Assembly: GCA_963831605.1 (NCBI GenBank)
Contig: CAWHQR010000005.1
Span: 248,001-312,000 of the forward strand
Direction: 5' to 3'
DNA: 64,000 nt
Origin: DASUPK01 sp963831605
GTDB lineage: Bacteria; Actinomycetota; Thermoleophilia; Solirubrobacterales; 70-9
Shown: in pieces, positions 59,814-64,000 of the stretch
How the letters are laid out: every line of letters begins with the position of its first letter
Position numbering within the stretch: the stretch's first letter is position 1
Made by a program: the position numbers and the translations under genes
The notes under the pieces: generated by a model
Told to the model about the DNA's origin: nothing
The model's database searches: none
The model's input: the letters and a program-made list of their open reading frames with translations, nothing else

Positions 59814-60542
59814 ATGAGCGTCTCGTCTGCGCCCAGCCGGGATTCGGAGCAATTCGCCACGGAGGTCCGCGGCATGTTCGACCGGATCTCGGGCGTCTAC
59901 GACCTGATGAACTCGGCGATGACCGCCGGGCTCCATCACCAGTGGCGTGAGCGAGCCGTCGACCGCGCGCAGGTGGGGCCGGGATCCGATGCGCTCGACC
60001 TCTGCACCGGCACGGGTGACCTCGCGCTGGCGCTCAGGCGCCGGATCGGGCCCGATGGCCGTGTCGTGGGCAGCGATTTCTCCGAGGCCATGCTCGAGCT
60101 GGCTCGGGATAAGAGCGGGGAGGAAGGGCTGCCCGTGGAGTTCGGCTGGGCGGATGCCCTCGAGCTTCCCTACGGCGACGAGAGCTTCGATGCGGTCACG
60201 GTCGGATTCGGCGCTCGCAACCTCGCGGACCTCGACCGCGGCCTCTCCGAGATGGCCCGGGTTCTGCGGCCCGGTGGGCGCCTGGTGATCCTGGAGATCA
60301 CGAAGCCGGAGCGCGAGCCCCTCGCGAGCTTCTACTCGCTCTGGTTCGACAGGCTGATCCCCGTGATCGGTTCGCTCGCGGGCGACTCCGAGGCCTACAG
60401 CTACCTGCCCGACTCGGTGCGCAGCTTCCCGGAACCTCAGCGGCTGGCGGAGATGATCGATAACGCCGGGTTTGCCGAGATCCGCTGGCTGTTGCTCGCG
60501 GGCGGGATCATCGCCATCCACAGCGCCACCAAGGCCAAGTGA
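59814..60542 (+). CDS. menG: Demethylmenaquinone methyltransferase (UbiE/MenG)
   Basis: A 242-residue SAM-dependent C-methyltransferase for the last step of menaquinone synthesis. It has 'EVRGMFDRISGVYDLMNSAM', the SAM motif 'DALDLCTGTGDLALALRRRI', 'AVTVGFGARNLADLDRGLSE' and 'YSYLPDSVRSFPEPQRLAEM'. These are the two UbiE signatures. Linked to the menaquinol reductase and the prenyl synthase, so the cluster makes and uses menaquinone. Its stop overlaps the GTG of the prenyl synthase by 4 nt. Confidence 0.93.
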   Translation: MSVSSAPSRDSEQFATEVRGMFDRISGVYDLMNSAMTAGLHHQWRERAVDRAQVGPGSDALDLCTGTGDLALALRRRIGPDGRVVGSDFSEAMLELARDKSGEEGLPVEFGWADALELPYGDESFDAVTVGFGARNLADLDRGLSEMARVLRPGGRLVILEITKPEREPLASFYSLWFDRLIPVIGSLAGDSEAYSYLPDSVRSFPEPQRLAEMIDNAGFAEIRWLLLAGGIIAIHSATKAK

Positions 60543-61519
60543 CGCGGTCCTCCATACCACCCCCCGTGACCGCCGTGATGGACGCGGCCAGCGCCTGGCT
60601 CCCAGCGCGGATGGTCGAGGTCGAGAGCCGCCTCGCCGAGCTCTCCGGCGGCTACGGTCCTCGCCTGGGCGAGGAGGCCGAGGCGACCCTGACCGCCGGG
60701 GGCAAGCGCATGCGGCCATTGTTGGTCCTGATGGCCGCTGGGGACGGGGTCGGCGACAGGGCGGTGCGGGTCGCCACCGCCGTGGAGATGGTCCACATGG
60801 CCACCCTGGTCCACGACGACGTGCTCGACGGCGCTCCGGTACGTCGGGGGCGCCCCACAGTCGTTGCGCGATCGGGGCGAGACCGAGCGGTCGGGGTGGG
60901 CGACCTGCTCTTCTCACGTGCCTTCGCCGAGCTCGCCGTGGATGGCGGCGAGGCCGAGGTCGCCGAGCTGAGCTCGGCTTCGGTGGCGCTGGCACTCGGG
61001 GAACTTGCCCAGCGGCACGACGCCTTCGACACCTCGATCACCGAGGAGCGCTATCTCGAGCGCTGCTCTCTGAAGACGGCGCGGCTCTTCGAGTCCGCGT
61101 GCCGGCTCGGGCGCATCTCGTCCGGGCGCCCCGGCATCGAGGAGCTCGCCTCCTTCGGCCGGGAGATCGGTCTCGCCTTTCAGCTGCTCGACGACGTCCT
61201 TGACGTGACCGGCCCCCCGGAGCGCACCGGCAAGGCCCGTGGCACCGACCTGCTGGACGGGACCGTGACGCTGCCGCTGATCCTGGCTCGGCGCCTGGAT
61301 CCGGGGCTCGGGGAGGCGGAGCTGCGCGGGCTCGACCAGGACGCGGCCGAAGCGCTCTGCGACCGGATCGCGGCGACGCCTGCCCTTGACGAGGTGCGCG
61401 AGCGCGCCAAGGAGGGCATCCGGCGCGCCAAGGAGATCCTCTCCTCCCCGGAATTCACGGAAGAGGAGCGGGAGCTGCTCGGCATGGTCGCTGACGGTGT
61501 CGTGGAGCGATACGCCTGA
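60539..61519 (+). CDS. Polyprenyl diphosphate synthase (class I, menaquinone side chain)
   Basis: A 326-residue trans-isoprenyl synthase. It has 'TAGGKRMRPLLVLMAAGDGV', the first Asp-rich motif 'TLVHDDVLDGAPVRRGRPTV' and the second 'GLAFQLLDDVLDVTGPPERT'. It elongates farnesyl or geranyl diphosphate to the long chain attached to menaquinone. Product length cannot be read reliably. GTG 60539 overlaps menG (GTGA). A strong hairpin terminator follows. The 201-residue helical protein upstream of qcrA may be a partner. Confidence 0.92.
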   Translation: MTRSSIPPPVTAVMDAASAWLPARMVEVESRLAELSGGYGPRLGEEAEATLTAGGKRMRPLLVLMAAGDGVGDRAVRVATAVEMVHMATLVHDDVLDGAPVRRGRPTVVARSGRDRAVGVGDLLFSRAFAELAVDGGEAEVAELSSASVALALGELAQRHDAFDTSITEERYLERCSLKTARLFESACRLGRISSGRPGIEELASFGREIGLAFQLLDDVLDVTGPPERTGKARGTDLLDGTVTLPLILARRLDPGLGEAELRGLDQDAAEALCDRIAATPALDEVRERAKEGIRRAKEILSSPEFTEEERELLGMVADGVVERYA

Positions 61520-61521
61520 AC

Positions 61522-61549
61522 GAAGAACGGCCCCGAAGGGCCGCTCTTC
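61522..61549. terminator. Bidirectional hairpin terminator
   Basis: GAAGA-A-CGGCCC, loop CGAA, GGGCCG-C-TCTTC: a 6-bp plus 5-bp stem with one A/C mismatch and a stable GC-rich tip. It lies between convergent genes (prenyl synthase and zinc-ribbon protein) and looks the same from both strands. Confidence 0.65.
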
Positions 61550-61596
61550 AGCAGGGAAATGACTCGTTGTCGGAGTGGTACTGCGTGTGACTCGCG

Positions 61597-61959
61597 CTAG
61601 AAGTCTTCGGGGAGGATGCAGTCACTGGAGAGCGCCACGGTGAACCGATCGGCCTCCTCCTCCATGTTCGCCCGGGTGAGCGAGCGAAGGTCCTCAATCA
61701 GCTCCTGCCCGCCGCGATCCAGCTCCTCGTCGTAGGTGTCGACCTGGGTCTGGCTGTAGGTGTTGCGGCCCCACCAGTCGCACTCGGGGCAACGGAGCTC
61801 GACGTGCCAGGCACCGTCTCCCTGCTCGTGCCAGGTGACCGGCTGGACCAGGATTGAGGAGCAGGTGGGGCAGGCGTGCATCCCCTCGGCGGACCGCTGC
61901 CCGGTGTCGACCAGGGGCTCGGTGTGTGTCCGCTTCGGTGTTGCCATCGTGGAGAACAT
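61597..61959 (-). CDS. Zinc-ribbon protein of unknown function
   Basis: A 120-residue protein. 'HACPTCSSILVQPVTWHEQG' and 'VELRCPECDWWGRNTYSQTQ' give two CxxC pairs of a zinc ribbon. The C-terminal half is acidic and helical ('LDRGGQELIEDLRSLTRANM'). Such small proteins are often seen in actinobacteria without known function. ATG 61957-61959 is chosen because CAGGGG lies 6 nt upstream; ATG 61945-61947 (MATPKRTHTEP) is the alternative. Divergent from dcd with a 150-nt gap. Confidence 0.72.
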   Translation of the reverse strand: MFSTMATPKRTHTEPLVDTGQRSAEGMHACPTCSSILVQPVTWHEQGDGAWHVELRCPECDWWGRNTYSQTQVDTYDEELDRGGQELIEDLRSLTRANMEEEADRFTVALSSDCILPEDF

Positions 61960-62097
61960 ATCGGGCCCCTGACGCCTGACCTTTAGGCCAAAAGTGAGGT
62001 TTTTCGTGCGTGCGAAAATCACCCCAATTTCCTGCATACAGGGATGTTTCGTGGCGGGGGCCCGCCTCGGCCGTGCGTGAGCCGCCCACGCCCGGAA

Positions 62098-62103
62098 TAG
62101 ACT
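62098..62103 (+). promoter_or_regulatory. -10-like box of dcd
   Basis: TAGACT, 6 nt before the dcd ATG at 62110; no ribosome site between, consistent with a leaderless mRNA. Confidence 0.45.
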
Positions 62104-62109
62104 GGATCG

Positions 62110-62688
62110 ATGGTCCTGAGCGATCGCACGATCAAGGAGGAGGTGGCAGCCGGCCGCCTGCTCTTCGACCCCTACGACGAGTCGCTCGTGCAGCCCTCGA
62201 GCGTGGATATGCGGGTGGATCGAAGCTTCCGGGTCTTCAACAACTCCCGCTACCCGTACATCGACGTGCGCGAGCCGATGGAGAACCTCACCGAGCTGGT
62301 GACCGTGGAGGAGGACGAGCCCTTCGTGCTGCATCCGGGCGAGTTCGTCCTCGGCCAGACGCTGGAGCGGGTTCGCCTTCCCGACGACCTGGTGGCGCGC
62401 CTCGAGGGCAAGAGCTCGCTGGGAAGGCTCGGCCTGGTGATCCACTCCACCGCCGGCTTCGTCGACCCGGGCTTCGAGGGCAACCTCACTCTCGAGCTCT
62501 CCAATCTCGCCACCCTGCCGATCACGATCTACCACGGCATGCCGATCGGGCAGATTTCCTTCATGCGGATGGACGCCCCCGTCGAGCACGCCTACGGCGC
62601 CAGTGAGGCGGGCAGCAAGTACCAGGGCCAGGCGGAGCCGACCGCCAGCCGCTTCTACCTGAACTTTCGCGAGCGCGTCCGTAAGTAA
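62110..62688 (+). CDS. dcd: dCTP deaminase
   Basis: A 192-residue trimeric nucleotide deaminase converting dCTP to dUTP; actinobacterial members often also hydrolyse dUTP to dUMP. It has 'VQPSSVDMRVDRSFRVFNNS', the active-site 'RLEGKSSLGRLGLVIHSTAG' with catalytic Glu downstream in 'FVDPGFEGNLTLELSNLATL', and 'QISFMRMDAPVEHAYG'. It supplies dTMP precursors. ATG 62110 fits the family start (VLSDRTI). A GCTGGCGG/CCGCCAGC hairpin follows before tatA. Confidence 0.94.
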   Translation: MVLSDRTIKEEVAAGRLLFDPYDESLVQPSSVDMRVDRSFRVFNNSRYPYIDVREPMENLTELVTVEEDEPFVLHPGEFVLGQTLERVRLPDDLVARLEGKSSLGRLGLVIHSTAGFVDPGFEGNLTLELSNLATLPITIYHGMPIGQISFMRMDAPVEHAYGASEAGSKYQGQAEPTASRFYLNFRERVRK

Positions 62689-62702
62689 GCGTTTGGGTAA
62701 GT

Positions 62703-62726
62703 GCTGGCGGCTCAAGGCCCGCCAGC
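62703..62726 (+). terminator. Hairpin between dcd and tatA
   Basis: GCTGGCGG and CCGCCAGC form a perfect 8-bp stem with an 8-nt loop. No T-run follows; the tatA -10-like box starts 4 nt later, so dcd transcription may end where tatA begins. Confidence 0.5.
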
Positions 62727-62729
62727 GGC

Positions 62730-62735
62730 TAACAT
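62730..62735 (+). promoter_or_regulatory. -10-like box of tatA
   Basis: TAACAT, 8 nt before ATG 62744 with no ribosome site between. Confidence 0.4.
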
Positions 62736-62743
62736 CCGCCGCG

Positions 62744-63028
62744 ATGCCCAACGTGGGACCGCTGGAGATAGCCGTCGTTCTCGTCATCGTCCTGATCATC
62801 TTCGGGCCGAAGCGCCTTCCGGAGCTCGGCAAGTCGGTGGGACATGGCATCCGCGAGTTCAAGAACTCAATCTCGGGAGAGTCCGACCCGGATTCCCCTG
62901 AGGAGAAGCAGCGCGAGTTGCAGGCGAGCCAGCAGGTGCAGGCGAGCCAGCCGCAGCCGCCCGAGGCGGCTGCGCAGACCCCAGCGGAGCCTGTCGAGGG
63001 CGAGGTCGTCTCCGAGAACAAGGCCTAG
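62744..63028 (+). CDS. tatA: Sec-independent translocase protein TatA
   Basis: A 94-residue pore-forming Tat subunit. One N-terminal membrane helix (VGPLEIAVVLVIVLIIFGPK), a hinge 'FGPKRLPELGKSVGHGIREF' and the amphipathic helix, then a Gln/Pro/Glu-rich disordered tail. It moves folded proteins such as the Rieske subunit. ATG 62744 is chosen over an upstream frame start because the family start 'MPNVGPLEI' fits and the extra upstream residues overlap the hairpin. It is 3 nt before tatC. Confidence 0.92.
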   Translation: MPNVGPLEIAVVLVIVLIIFGPKRLPELGKSVGHGIREFKNSISGESDPDSPEEKQRELQASQQVQASQPQPPEAAAQTPAEPVEGEVVSENKA

Positions 63029-63031
63029 GCA

Positions 63032-63817
63032 ATGGCCCGGCTAGGGCCGGTCGACTTCGAGGACCGGCTTACGCTCGTCGAACATCTCGACGAGCTTCGG
63101 ACGCGCATCATCATTTCCGTCGTCGCGTTCTCGGTTGCCTTCGCGCTCTGCTTCTGGCAGAACAGCCGTCTGCTCGACATCGCCAACGGGCCGCTTCCGG
63201 GCAACCGGACACCGATCACCTTCGGCGTGGCCGAGCCGTTCACGACGACGGTGACGATCGCCGCTTACGCCGCCATCGTGATCTCGCTGCCGGTGATCCT
63301 CTACCAGGCCTACGCCTTCGTCCTGCCGGCGCTGACCACCCGCGAAAAGCGCGTCGTCGTTCCCTTCCTGATCGGCGTCCCCTTCCTCTTCGTCGCCGGC
63401 GTCGTCTTCGGCTACTTCGTCGTCCTGCCCGCCGCCACCAAGTTCCTCCTCAACTTCAATCAGGACCAGTTCAACATCCAGATCCGGGCGAAGGACTACT
63501 ACAGCTTCTTCACGCTCACCCTCGCGGTCATGGGGCTGATCTTCCAGCTGCCGATCGGCATCCTCGCCGTCACCAGGCTCGGGATCGTCACCCCCGAGCA
63601 GCTCTCCGCAAATCGCCGCTACGCGTACGTGATCCTCCTGATCGTCGCCATGCTCTTGCCGGGCACCGACCCGGTCACGATGCTGATCGAAGCGGTGCCG
63701 CTGCTTGTGCTGTATGAGGTCAGCGTGCTGCTCGCCAGAGCGGTCGGCAGACCCCCCGAGAGCGCCGTCGATCGCGACATCACGGTCTCCGAGCCGCCCC
63801 CCAGCGGGGCGGCATAG
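63032..63817 (+). CDS. tatC: Sec-independent translocase protein TatC
   Basis: A 261-residue six-helix membrane protein that recognises twin-arginine signal peptides. It has 'LTLVEHLDELRTRIIISVVA', 'VAEPFTTTVTIAAYAAIVIS', 'PVILYQAYAFVLPALTTREK' and 'YYSFFTLTLAVMGLIFQLPI'. Conserved Glu (in HLDELR) and 'PFTT' are the substrate and coupling residues. It forms an operon with tatA. A short hydrophilic C-terminus ends the protein. Confidence 0.94.
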   Translation: MARLGPVDFEDRLTLVEHLDELRTRIIISVVAFSVAFALCFWQNSRLLDIANGPLPGNRTPITFGVAEPFTTTVTIAAYAAIVISLPVILYQAYAFVLPALTTREKRVVVPFLIGVPFLFVAGVVFGYFVVLPAATKFLLNFNQDQFNIQIRAKDYYSFFTLTLAVMGLIFQLPIGILAVTRLGIVTPEQLSANRRYAYVILLIVAMLLPGTDPVTMLIEAVPLLVLYEVSVLLARAVGRPPESAVDRDITVSEPPPSGAA

Positions 63818-63836
63818 GCGCATAACCGCGTTCATC

Positions 63837-63842
63837 TAGGCT
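63837..63842 (+). promoter_or_regulatory. -10-like box before partial membrane protein gene
   Basis: TAGGCT, 6 nt before the GTG at 63849, matching the arrangement seen at other genes in this window. No -35 element is clear. Confidence 0.35.
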
Positions 63843-63848
63843 TCCGCC

Positions 63849-64000
63849 GTGCTCTTCGACCTGCAAACGCCGCGTCGCCGCCGCGTGGTCCGCGTGGTCT
63901 TCGGCGGGCTCGCACTGATCTTCGCGATCAGCTTCGTCTTCCTCGGCGTCGGCACGGGCGGAGGTGGATTCAGCTTCAGCGACCTCTTCGGCGGGGGCAG
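63849..64000 (+). CDS. Single-pass membrane protein, N-terminal fragment
   Basis: Starts at GTG 63849: a short basic lead 'LFDLQTPRRRRVVRVVFGG' and one membrane helix 'GLALIFAISFVFLGVGTGGG', then a Gly/Phe/Ser-rich stretch running off the right edge. The layout matches actinobacterial membrane-anchored proteins found after tatC that often carry TPR repeats, but nothing diagnostic is visible. It is 31 nt after tatC. Confidence 0.6.
   Translation, partial: MLFDLQTPRRRRVVRVVFGGLALIFAISFVFLGVGTGGGGFSFSDLFGGG

Overview
The window is chromosomal DNA of a high-GC Gram-positive bacterium. Gene order and protein types point to a deep-branching actinobacterium of the Thermoleophilia/Solirubrobacterales kind (inference; no 16S gene is present). 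Supporting signs are many GTG/TTG starts, dense 4-base start/stop overlaps, a pknB-fhaA-fhaB-pstP-rodA-pbpA locus, a Bacillus/cytochrome-b6-type menaquinol reductase and the block around dnaA. No phage, CRISPR array, insertion sequence or defence system was found.

Layout. 1-8.7 kb is a surface-polysaccharide locus: two family-4 and one family-2 glycosyltransferases, a Wzx-like flippase, a Wzy-like ligase/polymerase, an FlgD-like protein, a LytR_C protein and a WbpM/FlaA1-type nucleotide-sugar dehydratase. 8.8-12.5 kb has DedA, UppP, PurM, a broken secreted protein and a DsbA-fold protein. 12.5-25.2 kb is a cell-envelope signalling and division block: a kinase with an extracellular domain, a gene flanked by 25-nt inverted repeats, Ddl, PASTA kinase, PBP2, FtsW/RodA, PP2C phosphatase, two FHA proteins and a third kinase. 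25.3-27.9 kb has a membrane protein, PheA and an HNH nuclease. 27.9-42.5 kb is the replication-origin region: gyrA, gyrB, dciA, recF, dnaN and dnaA run leftward; rpmH, rnpA, yidD, yidC, jag, rsmG, parA, parB and tRNA-Ile run rightward. Three tandem DnaA-box-like 9-mers lie between dnaA and dnaN. 42.5-53.6 kb mixes a PKD protein, SRPBCC, bifunctional nuclease, a second Ddl, an aminotransferase, a phosphodiesterase, GtrA, a polytopic membrane protein, YmdB and an ABC exporter. 53.6-61.5 kb is tetrapyrrole and respiration: HemB, a fused AhbA-AhbB-like protein, HemL, a possible prenyl-synthase partner, QcrABC, MenG/UbiE and a polyprenyl synthetase. 61.6-64 kb has a zinc-ribbon protein, Dcd, TatA, TatC and a partial membrane protein.

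How it works together. The left half builds and regulates the envelope: sugar transfer, lipid-carrier recycling (UppP), D-Ala-D-Ala and a Ser/Thr kinase/phosphatase/FHA circuit tied to septal and lateral wall synthesis. The centre starts and segregates the chromosome. The right half makes haem, menaquinone and the menaquinol-oxidising bc complex, with Tat components probably used for the Rieske protein.

Three non-coding patterns stand out: a dispersed hairpin repeat (six copies) that often forms gene ends; a 1-kb single-gene segment bounded by 25-nt inverted repeats; and TANNNT boxes 6-11 nt before start codons, suggesting widespread leaderless mRNAs. There is also an unusual number of coding anomalies: apparent single-base frameshifts in gyrB, recF, a PKD gene and a small secreted gene, a lost hemL start, and dnaA and fhaA starts that seem to be GTT and ATC. 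Raw-read checking is needed to separate biology from assembly error.
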